Part shown: piece by piece, positions 25,001-35,973 of the stretch
Layout: each line of letters begins with the position of its first letter
Numbering within the stretch: position 1 is the stretch's first letter
DNA from: Plazaster borealis
Taxonomy: Eukaryota > Echinodermata > Asteroidea > Forcipulatida > Labidiasteridae
Length of the DNA stretch: 64,000 bases
Reading direction: 5' to 3'
NCBI GenBank assembly: GCA_021014325.1
Contig: CM037470.1
Location: 496,001-560,000 of the forward strand
The notes under the pieces: model-generated
Told to the model about the DNA's origin: nothing
The model's input: the letters and a program-made list of their open reading frames with translations, nothing else
Databases searched by the model: none
Position numbers and translations under genes: made by a program

Positions 25001-27495
25001 CAAACTGGATACTACAAACTGGAAACTACAAACTGGAAACTACAAGCTGAAAACTACAAGCTGAAAACTACAAACTGAAAACTACAAACTGGATACTACA
25101 AACTGGATACTACAAACTGGAAACTACAAACTGGAAACTACAAACTGGAAACTACAAACTGGAAACTACAAACTGGAAACTACAAGCTGGAAACTACAAA
25201 CTGGAAACTACAAACTCGAAACTACAAACTGGAAACTACAAACTGGAAACTACAAACTGGAAACTACAAACTGGAAACTACAAGCTGGTAACTACAAACT
25301 GGTAACTACAAACTGGAAACTACAAACTGGAAACTACAAACTGGAAACTACAAACTGGAAACTACAAACTGGAAACTACAAACTGGAAACTACAAACTGG
25401 AAACTACAAACTGGAAACTACAAACTGGAAACTACAAACTGGAAACTACAAGCTGAAAACTACAAACTGAAAACTACAAACTGAAAACTACAAACTGGAA
25501 ACTACCAACTGGATACTACAAACTGGAAACTACAAACTGGAAACTACAAGCTGGATACTACAAACTGGAAACTATAAACTGGAAACTACAAACTGGATAC
25601 TACAAACTAGAAACTACAAACTGGAAACTACAAGCTGAAAACTACAAGCTGAAAACTACAAACTGAAAACTACAAACTGGATACTACAAACTGGATACTA
25701 CAAACTGGAAACTACAAACTGGAAACTACAAACTGGAAACTACAAACTGGAAACTACAAACTGGAAACTACAAACTGGAAACTACAAACTGGAAACTACA
25801 AACTGGAAACTACAAACTGGAAACTACAAACTGGAAACTACAAACTGGAAACTACAAACTGGTAACTACAAGCTGGTAACTACAAACTGGTAACTACAAA
25901 CTGGAAACTACAAACTGGAAACTACAAACTGGAAACTACAAACTGGAAACTACAAACTGGAAACTACAAACTGGAAACTACAAACTGGAAACTACAAACT
26001 AGAACTACAAACTGGAAACTACAAACTGGAAACTACAAGCTGAAAACTACAAACTGAAAACTACAAACTGAAAACTACAAACTGGAAACTACAAACTGGA
26101 AACTACAAACTGGAAACTACAAACTGGAAACTACAAACTGGAAACTACAAACTGGAAACTACAAGCTGAAAACTACAAACTGAAAACTACAAACTGAAAA
26201 CTACAAACTGAAAACTACAAACTGGATACTACAAACTGGAAACTACAAACTGGAAACTACAAACTGGAAACTACAAACTGGAAACTACAAACTGGAAACT
26301 ACAAGCTGGAAACTACAAGCTGGAAACTACAAACTGGAAACTACAAACTGGAAACTACAAACTGGAAACTACAAACTGGAAACTACAAACTGATAACTAC
26401 AAGCTGGTAACTACAAACTGGTAACTACAAACTGGAAACTACAAACTGGAAACTACAAACTGGAAACTACAAACTGGACACTACAAACTGGACACTACAA
26501 ACTGGAAACTACAAACTGGAAACTACAAACTGGAAACTACAAACTGGAAACTGCAAACTGGAAACTGCAAACTGGAAACTGCAAACTGGAAACTACAAAC
26601 TGGATACTACAAACTGGATACTACAAACTGGAAACTACAAACTGGAAACTACAAACTGGAAACTACAAACTGGAAACTACAAACTGGAAACTACAAACTG
26701 GAAACTACAAACTGGAAACTACAAACTGAAAACTACAAACTGATAACTACAAACTGAAAACTACAAACTGGATACTACAAACTGGATACTACAAACTGGA
26801 AACTACAAACTGGAAACTACAAGCTAAAAACTACAAACTGAAAACTACAAGCTGGAAACTACAAACTGGAAACTACAAACTGGAAACTACAAACTGAAAA
26901 CTACAAACTGGAAACTACAAACTGGAAACTACAAACTGGAAACTACAAACTGGAAACTACAAACTGGAAACTACAAACTGGAAACTACAAGCTGGAAACT
27001 ACAAACTGGAAACTACAAACTGGAAACTACAAACTGGAAACTACAAACTGATAACTACAAGCTGGTAACTACAAGCTGGAAACTACAAACTGGAAACTAC
27101 AAGCTGGAAACTACAAGCTGGAAACTACAAACTGGAAACTACAAGCTGAAAACTACAAACTGAAAACTACAAGCTGGAAACTACAAACTGGAAACTACAA
27201 ACTGGAAACTACAAACTGGAAACTGCAAACTGGAAACTGCAAACTGGAAACTACAAACTGGAAACTGCAAACTGGAAACTACAAACTGGAAACTACAAAC
27301 TGGAAACTACAATCTGGAAACTGCAAACTGGAAACTACAAACTAGAAACTACAAACTGGAAACTACAAACTGGAAACTACAAACTGGAAACTACAAGCTA
27401 GATACTACAAACTGGAAACTACAAACTGGAAACTACAATCTGGAAACTGCAAACTGGAAACTACAAACTGGAAACTACAAACTGGAAACTACAAA
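22030..27495. repeat. 14-bp satellite array B (5.4 kb)
   Basis: Same 14-bp unit as array A. The left edge is degenerate (caaactccaaactgcaaac near 22030). The compound block containing ctagaaac occurs near 23128, 24178 and 25597, matching the block near 957 in array A, which shows higher-order organisation. Phase slips (for example ctgaaaaaactac at about 24403 and ctagaactac at about 26010) punctuate the array. Confidence 0.97.
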
Positions 27496-30054
27496 GTTCA
27501 ATGTTCACACTCCAAGCTCCAAACTCCAAGCACCAAACTCCAAGCACCAATTTACCTTGCTGGAAAGTGCAGCTCCTTTACTATAGGCCTGACGGGTAGA
27601 TCTCTTTGGAGAAGGTGAGCATACTGCAACACAAAATACAATTAAAACAGTTCATTTCAGATAAATTGCTTTTAAGTAGGCCATTACATGAGCATGCATC
27701 ACCAGTTTGGTGCCCGGCCTTGTCCAACCAACAAGACACTTTGGAAAGAGTTCATTTGAGTTTTCTTTTTTGTCTAGGTATTCCTAGAAAGGCTTCAAAT
27801 ATTCCTGACAAAGAACAGTGTTATCCAGTCCGATATATAAAGTTGGGACTTTCATTATTAAATAACAGGGTCCATTTCCGTGCCAGTTTGGGGTTAAATT
27901 GGTTCTATAAATGTTTGATTTACCAATTGCTAATTGTTGTTGTGGAATGATGATGTAGTGAAATTTCAAGACAAATGGGCGATAACAAATGTTGCTCATC
28001 ACGCTCTTTTTTTATCGTTTTCCAAGGCTGTAGGACGTGATTCCCTCTGAAGTAAAATAAACCATTGTTTTTAACATTCATTATTTTACTCAATCATCTA
28101 ATGGCGCTGGGGTTGGGGTTCCTCTTTTTGGGGTTCCTCTGACATAAATTAAATAAGGGGTTGCAAGGAACCTGTTTTTCTGTTCCTTTTCTTTTTTAAT
28201 TGGCTATTTCCACTGAACTATTTTTTTGCTATACATTTTAGTTGTTAAAAGAAATAATGTTCTAGCGCAGTTTGTATTGTTTTCTTTTCTATGTGTGTTG
28301 TGATGCAGCCTTAAAAAGCTACGGGCAATAACAAATCGTAGGGGGCACAATGTGCCCCCACCCGTCTGCCATCCCCACCCACCCCCAGTCCTGATACAGT
28401 TAAGAACACAGATTTGGTGAACATTCATCTCACATTTATAATAAGTAAAAAACACAAGTTAACTACTCTTAAAGATCCTGTAACTTTGCTAGGGGGAAAT
28501 TGACATATTATCAGAGTTTTAGCACTCGAGTCCAGGACTCAAACTCGAGTCCATCTCAAGTCACAATTTCGGTGACTCGGACTTGACAGTAACTTTTCTC
28601 AGATAGTGTATTCCAATTGCAGATTATTCTTCCTGCAGGGACAAAACCGCACAGTTTTCTAGTAAAAATAAGACATATCATGTGACGTGCTTTAAACCAA
28701 TCAAAGGGAAGAACCATTTGAGGTGTCTACTACTATCTTGATTGAAACCCTCGTCTCACAATCGATTGATTTAGCTTGATGCGCTACATATTTGGCAGCA
28801 CAGGCTGTATACTCCCAAGGGAGCTGAGATGGTTTAAGGAATGAAATAAATTGCCCGATGATCGGGGTGATAATGTTGGAGCACCATGAGCGTCACTGAG
28901 TGACGGATTTGAGCGCTGTATAAGAAACCACTATTAATATTATTATTGTTACTATTATTAACCCATACTTACCCAAAGCCTGATAATTGTTTGTCAGTTG
29001 CACCAAGTCTGGGTTGAGAGTCCCAAGAAAGAAAAAACATGTTGAGTTGAAGCGACGAGAACCAGGTGAGCAGGAAGAGTGAAGGCAAATATAACAAACA
29101 GGATCTGAGAGATGGATAGCGTAACTTCTTCACGGCTTCAGTCACGCTTTGTGCGGAAGCATCTTCTGTAATGGAGAGATCCCTGTCCTGTGGTGATTTA
29201 GAGTTCCTTTCTTCAGAACTGTTTCCATTAATGGATATGTTCTCAGTGAGTTTGCTCTCTGTGGCTGGTTGTGTCCTGTGTGCTGTCGAGGTGTTTGTCA
29301 TGGCTGGGGATGCCACATGTACACTTCTCGCCCCATGGTGTGGCTTCTCTGATGTTGAAGGGTGTGGCTTCTCTGATGATTTGGTGTCATCTGTTGATGG
29401 GTGTGACTCTTTTTGTGATGATGTGGCATCCTCCGTTGCTTGGTGCAGCTCTTTTGATGATGCAGTGTTATCCGTTGCTGGGTGTGGCATCTGTGGTGAT
29501 GTGCCATCCTCTGTTGGTAGGTGTGGCTCTGGTGATGAGGCGGAGTCATCTGTTGCTGGGTGTGGCTCTTGTGATGATGCAGTGTCATCTGTTGCTGGGT
29601 GTGGTTCTTGTGATGATGTGGTGTCCTCCGTTGCTTGGTGCAGCTCTTTTGATGATGCAGTGTTATCCATTGCTTGGTGCGGCATCTGTGGTGATGTGGC
29701 ATCCTTCATTGCTGGGTGTGGCTCTTGTGATGAGGTGGAGTCATCTGTTGCTGGGTGTGGCTCTTGTGATGATGCAGTGTCATCTGTTGCTGGGTGTGGT
29801 TCTTGTGATGATGTGGTGTCCTCTGTTACTGTGTGTGATAGCTTTGATGTGGTGTCCTCTGTTTGTGTGTGTGGCACCTGTGATTTAGTGTCCTCAATTT
29901 CTGGATGCTCAATCTTTGATGTGTTGTCTTCGATGGCCACATCATTATTGAGCATAGCTCTATTCTTTTCTGTATTGAACAAAATAAATGACGTTTATTC
30001 TTTCCATGAGTTGAATGGAAGTATGGCAAAACTAAAATGATATTGTTCCTTACA

Positions 30055-30134
30055 AGGTCACTAGTGCATGTCTATGCAGTGTGAGAGACTGTGAGTGACC
30101 AGAAGATCTGGTCACTCACAGGCCCTAGTGACCG
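30055..30134. mobile_element. Snap-back hairpin, copy B
   Basis: Copy of the hairpin at 5489-5569; the perfect 13-bp arms are retained (30091-30119). Confidence 0.55.
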
Positions 30135-30274
30135 AATTATAATTTGCAGTGTCCATATGTGTTTTATAACACACCTCTTACCCAAATATGAAAAACAAAC
30201 ATATATCATTATTTTTTTAGCTGAACTGTTTAATTCAACAATTGACTCATGAGCAAGACAACCATGAGCAAAAA

Positions 30275-30654
30275 TTAAAGGGATTGTATACGTTTGGTAA
30301 TTGGAACCCAGAGTTTGTTTCAATCCTATATAGTTGTAGATATATATACCATAAAACTAACCTGTGAAAATTTCATTTCAAAAGGTGGTAGCATTTTTGA
30401 GATATTAATCTTGAGCGGTTATGTCCATGCAGGAAGAATAATCTGCAATTGGAATACACAATCTGAGAAGTAACGCTTCTCAGATTCAAATTTTGGGGTA
30501 TATTAAGTGATATTTTTTTCTATAACTGCAGTTCTTTGAGGTGAAAAGTTTCTCAAAATGCATACTATCCAAAAGCTGTTGTACTTCTTACCAAGTAAGC
30601 TTTTATTGCCATTAATTTTCAGAGTCATTACCAAACGTATACAGACCCTTTAAA
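30275..30654 (+). mobile_element. MITE-like element, copy B
   Basis: Duplicate of 5708-6066. It retains aaactaacctgtg after the atataccat motif, which copy A has lost, and a longer T-run near 30512. Confidence 0.75.
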
Positions 30655-31937
30655 GGACCTCTTTTAGTTTCCCTAGTTTATATTTTTTAACTTGCTGTTC
30701 ACTGTTCACATCATGAGAGGGCGCTGTAACCAGTACAAAATGTTGAGTATGGTGCCCGGTTTTGGAATTATTTTCTGCAAATTATGCGCGCGATGTCTTG
30801 ACGCACATCTAGGTCATAGTTGCACAAACTTCATGCACTAGCCTATATTATGGGGTTTTTTTGCCAACCAGGATAGAGAACCAGCAAGAGGTGTTTTATA
30901 CTATACGAATAATGAATGTTTATGAGTGCAATGGTGAAAATATTATGAGTTGAAAGATGGAATGCTCCATTCACTCAGGTGAAGCCGAGTTGAATGGAAC
31001 AAGCCATCTTTCTACGAATTAAAATATTCTCTCCAGTGCATGAATGCAACACCCATCAAGTAAATCTTAAAAATTTCGAGCAGAAAAACAAAATTTTCAG
31101 AATAATGTAGGCCATTCTGCTATTTATACTTATTTATTAATTGTAAAAACAAGAGCCTGTAAGCTGCTGTGTACAGCGCCTGCGCCCACATAATGCTATG
31201 GTCTACCGTGCACAGGTGTGACACGTGTGAGCTTGTGGCAGTCTAGCGTGCAATAGTACAAAAAGATAGTACCAGAAATGCACGCTGTATAAAACCAAAA
31301 ATGCACGCTCAGTGACATACCATGAAATGGTGTGAATAATTAATGTCTCGTGAACTCCAATCCTCCAATCAAATGACAAGAATTTACTTGGGTGGTATAT
31401 AAAACACATTATTGACTTGTCATAGCCCGTTTGTGGAATAATATACATGTTGAGTCTTTGTTTTCACTAAAAAGTTACCTATCACTGGAGAATACTGTCC
31501 CTCTTCTTCTGCATGAGATTCCTCCAATTTGAAAGTATAGAAACCATCAACTCCTTCCATGTCACCAACAGGCACTTTCTTCCTGTAGTCATCAGGGAGC
31601 AGTGGGTAGGAGATATGTCCTCTCTTTGGTAGTAAGAGACAGAGTATTGAGCACAGCCCCGCCCAGATGAAGAATGAAGTCTGAAGTGAGAACTCATAGG
31701 TCTCGTAGCCAAACTGAAAACAAGACGAGATATTTGGTTTCAAAGGACAATTGGTACAATCTCGATCAGGACAGAATAGACCTCTTGCATATGACTTCAT
31801 AAGCCAGAAACAGCACCCTTATTGAGGTAATTGAAGACCTATTATTGATTGAGAGTTGTGCGCAGCGCATACACATTTCCATTGAAGTGATTTGAAGCTT
31901 TGTATGGTGTGGACAATAGGAAGTAACTATGAACAGT

Positions 31938-32145
31938 ACACTTGCGGGTACAACCTTGTGTAAAATCTCTTTTTGGAGGAGTGTTGGCTCTGAAAAGAGA
32001 CAGTTTTGGCCTCGACGTTTCGAACAGTAAATCTCCTGAAGACGAGCAGAGTATACTGTTCGAAATGTCAAAACTGGCTCTTTTCAGAGCCAACTCCTAG
32101 CTCCCAAAAGAGATTTTACACATGGTTGTACCCGCAAGTTTACTA
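31938..32145. mobile_element. Inverted-repeat MITE, copy B
   Basis: Duplicate of 7338-7555. Here the left arm reads gtacacttgcgggtacaacc, a closer match to the right arm than in copy A. Confidence 0.7.
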
Positions 32146-34707
32146 TTTATAGTTACTTCACATTTCCATTGTTTGACCTCAGCAATGACAGGTCAATGCA
32201 AGAGGTCTACTATGTACTTTCATCCCAATTCTAGCCTCCATTTTACGCAGGTTTCCCCTGCTGATTTAAAAAAAAATTCATTAAATTTCGTTTGAAAATG
32301 GACAATCTGTCGCATCAGCATTCAACAGCCTAAAGGGGTAATTCAATTTAAACAGTTCAGCATTTACTGGTTGAATAAGATCATTCAAATTCAATAGGCC
32401 GCAAAGATCATTCAACTTTGTGAAAGCAAGCAGCAAGAGGCTATAATTCATCCATTTGTTCTTTAATGATAGTCCTTTTGTACATTGTTAAGGTTTTTTA
32501 TATCCCTCTTTAAGCACCTCCAACCAAGTCTTGTCTTTTTTTCTTTTTTTTATCTTTGATGTTCAGTTGATGTTCAAATGATCAGCTGTGCTGGATGGGT
32601 TACCCTCGTTAAATATGGTTTAAATAAATAAATAAATAAATAAATAGTCAACCAATCAATTTCATCAATTGTAAATAGGTAGTAGAAATTCAAATGAATA
32701 CCTACCAATCAAATAGAATGACTAAAACGAACCTGAATGATTGAAATATTCTAGATGAATAGTCTAGATTTAAAAAACAAATGCTGACGAATCAAAGCAT
32801 CCAGACAGAAGAGATTATTCTCTTTATTTCCTCCCCTGTTTCGTTGTCAAATGTAATCTTTTTTCCAAATCTTTCCTCCGAATGCGCACACGCTGTCAAA
32901 TCTTCTAAACCATTTATGAAATACCCTTTTGCTCACACCTCTTTTTCTGCTATATAGTTAGCACATATATTCTTGCCGGTAAGCAGCTTTCTGCTATATA
33001 GTTAGTCTTGGTGAAACACCTTCTCTGGTTGATTTGTCAATTTTTTGCTCTCACACACGAAACGCTCCAAGAAAAGGTCTAAACACTAAACACTAAACGG
33101 GAACGCTAAACATGTTATTTTTTTACTTCGCCTTAGACAGAAAAAATTATAAAATAAACTTACCTGCATATTTACAAATAAGATTTCAACTCCACTGAAT
33201 ATCAAAAGACAAATAGCTGGAAAGATGATGTAAGAAGTCTCTCTGGAACTAAATGCTACTAAAAGCAAACTGGTCACCAAAAGACTGCCGAGTCAAAAAG
33301 AAAGAAAAAAACTAATATTTATGTTCAGTAATAGGTAGTCAGTTAATTATACACCGATAATACAAAATATAAACACAACGGACTTGTCTGACATTTTTCT
33401 GTCACAGCTCAAAACTGGTTTTATTGAACCCACAAGAGCATGTCTTTGCCCATATCAATTACATAGCCAATACGTGACAATGTAGGGTCGAAACGTCAGG
33501 CCACACTTAGTATTTTTTGCGTTTTCTTTTTTTTATAACACCGACCACACGTTACCTGTTTAGTTCTCGGCTAAAATTCTGTATTTGACTTTATCTACTT
33601 AATTTAGGTCATTCTATCCTAACCTGTCCGGAAAGGCGGATCATTCCTTGAAATCGTCAAATCATGGTTACAAAAACGACAAAATAAACTCCAGCCTGCT
33701 CCCCGATCATGTCACCAGACTGCTGAAGCCCTCGCACACAAACAAATTTGGTGCTGGCATGCACCAAAATAATTTCAAAAAACCTTGTCAACGACCGTCA
33801 CTGACAGTGCCGAATTCAATGGCAATGTTTTCATCGTAAAAACGAGAAATCTTAAAAAAAAAAAAATAATAATAATAATAATAATATATTGTATCCCAAA
33901 CCATAATGCAGATAAGCGCTCCAATTCATTATTCAACTGGTTAGCCTAATTTCTCAAATAGAGGCCGGCATGTTTGAATCTATAGGAACGGTAGCCGTTA
34001 GGCACAAACATTTTTAATGTGATGATATACTTCGGAATCGGAACTATCAAATTATTCCTTCTATGATACAACTAAATGCATGATCATGTATCCATCAATC
34101 TAACTGAGATTAATCTTAATTATACTTACATGATGAACAAAGAATACGAGTACAGAATAAAGTGATAACTTGAAAAACAACGCATAAACTCAAGAGCAGA
34201 AAATCAAGATGTCATCGGGTCTTCGTACAGAATATAATAGCAAAACCCGCGAAAAATAACAAAGGATTGTATTTTGCTGCGAGGGCGCTGTACAATAAAA
34301 TAAGCTACACCACAAGTAAACAATACGTCACTAGTATGATACGTCATCAAAGTAAGCGCAAATGAACTGGGGGGGGGGGGTACTTCATACACTCGTCACA
34401 TTCCCCCTGTTGAGAAATTAGTCATCCTTGATCTAGCAACTTTTCTGAATTCAGTAATCAAGATTAAATAAATAAAAGTAAAATAAATAGTGCATGTTAT
34501 TGTAATCTTAAAATTGCATACATTTACTTAAACAAAGATTTAAAGGGTGTGTACAACATTGGTAAGTATGAAAATATAAATGCTCACAGATTTGCACATA
34601 ACTCACATGGTATATAAAGATGGTAATGGTAGAAAACTTCCCTTGAAACAGTTTTGCTTGAAATGCCATAGTTTTTACGCAATGAGTAAAATAATAGTAT
34701 TTAAATT

Positions 34708-35541
34708 AAGTGTGCCCAGTGGTGTGGTCTATCAGATTATTGAATAAAATTTCATATTTTATGCAAGATGAAGGGTACATTTACTTTACGGTGAGTACAT
34801 TCATAATAGTAAGTATTGTGTACAAGTACCATACCGCTAACGTGTTATAGAAAATGACGTGTATTCTAGCGGCTAATTAGGTATTAGTGATCGGATTTAA
34901 TCACCTCCAAAATTAAGTGAGGCCAGTGGTGTGGTCTATCAGATTATGGAATAAAATTTTGTATTTTATGCAACATAAAGGGTACATTTACTTTACGGCG
35001 AGTACATTCATTAATAGGGTCTTGTGTACAATTAATATACCATACCCTAAGGTGTGATAGAAAATGGCGTGTATTCTAGCGGCTAATTAGGTATTAATTA
35101 GTGATCGGATTTAATCACCTCCAAAATTAAGTGTGCCCAGTGGTGTGGTTTATCAGATTATAGAACAAATTTTTAAAACAATTTGCAACATGAAGGGTAC
35201 ATTTACTTTTGGGCGACTGCAAGTTTTCCAACAGTTGTGTATAAATGGTCTGATTGACGAGTTCTTAATTGTGGCGGCTAACTACTCACTAATTAGGTTG
35301 CTAAACAGTCTAATTCTTCCCTCGAGTATGCCCAGTGATATGTTTTCTCTGAATTTTGAAAAAAAATTACCGATAAAGCAGGATTAATAAAAAATTCGTT
35401 AAATTTGGAAAAAAATTGCAAAACAGAAATTTCACCACCTTTTACCGCATGGATTCTAATTTTCCTGAATACGCGGCTGGCCAACCCCCGAATCCGCGGA
35501 TGGAAAATCCGGCCCAATACGCGGGTAGCTTCAGTCTGGTG
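34708..35541. mobile_element. Fold-back element, left half only (truncated at the duplication border)
   Basis: Corresponds to 10140-10985: three subterminal repeats and half of the central palindrome. The inverted right arm present at 11160-12110 in copy A is absent; the sequence breaks at 35541 into unrelated DNA. Confidence 0.8.
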
Positions 35542-35888
35542 GCGGAACCATACCACCAATGCATACCACCAACCAACAGCGTCAGTTCCCTAGAAACAAC
35601 GAATTACTTTTGAAAGAAGGTAAGTTTCGTCACAGTATTTTAAAACGATTCAGTGAATCATCGATTATAATCAAATAAGAATGCCCTCTAGGTTTTCAAC
35701 ATTGATAACAATAAGATTTATGATTTATTTCCAGCCAGAACTTTGACTAGAGAAGCAGAGCAGAGTGAGTCTGAGTGTAAACAATAAAAACCAAACGTTT
35801 ATTTTTGTATATTAATCCTTTATAATCAAGCTATAAATATGATGTCAACGTTCTTCCCCTTTTTCCTGCAAGGAAGGAGGAAGCAGTT
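35542..35888 (+). promoter_or_regulatory. Putative 5' UTR and promoter region of the Ig/FN3 receptor gene
   Basis: A strong splice donor (gaaagaag|gtaagt) at 35620/35621, possible acceptors at 35734 (tttatttccag) and 35870 (ttcctgcaag), and a TATA-like ctataaata at about 35830 precede the signal-peptide ATG. This suggests one or more non-coding leader exons starting within 100 bp of the duplication border. No transcript evidence is available. Confidence 0.4.
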
Positions 35889-35973
35889 ATGGCAAGATAT
35901 AGATGTAGACGTTGGTCACCATGGCAACATGTTTATCTCAACCTTGCACTTCTGATTAATCTACTTTTTGCAG
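35889..35973 (+). CDS. Receptor exon 1: start codon and signal peptide
   Basis: Encodes M-A-R-Y-R-C-R-R, then a hydrophobic core (LNLALLINLLFAG), a classic signal peptide with a basic N-terminus. The exon ends in phase 1 before gtaaaag. The next exon starts after ccacag at 37440 and completes a Glu codon. Confidence 0.8.

Larger units (their letters stand above)
28973..33284 (-). pseudogene. SLC43-like transporter, copy B, frameshifted
   Basis: Exons equivalent to copy A are at 33284-33164, 31713-31479 and 29969-28973, with the same splice borders. The loop exon is 997 bp against 882 bp in copy A: 117 bp more minisatellite, 3 bp less near its start and one extra A in a homopolymer (gaaaaaacat at about 29031-29040, against gaaaaacatg in copy A). 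The extra base shifts the frame inside TM7, so the conserved FFFLGTLNPDL stretch is lost and reads LSWDSQPRL. No downstream SLC43 exons are seen in the 16 kb between this copy and copy A. Assignment to SLC43 rests on the same motifs as copy A. The frameshift could be a sequencing error in a homopolymer. Confidence 0.7.
27496..35541. repeat. Segmental duplication, copy B flank (paralogue of 2329-10985)
   Basis: Direct-orientation copy of 2329-10985. It lacks the 0.7 kb found at 3494-4200, has three extra minisatellite units in the SLC43-like loop exon and several small indels. The match ends at 35541, after the words gcttcagtctggtgg, and the sequence then enters the 5' region of the receptor gene. 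Confidence 0.95.

Noticed and set aside
29171..30040. Long plus-strand frame (289 codons), Cys/Ser-rich, opposite the SLC43-like loop exon
   Set aside because: It is the antisense of a coding minisatellite lacking stops in that frame. The minus strand has splice sites and family motifs; this strand has none.
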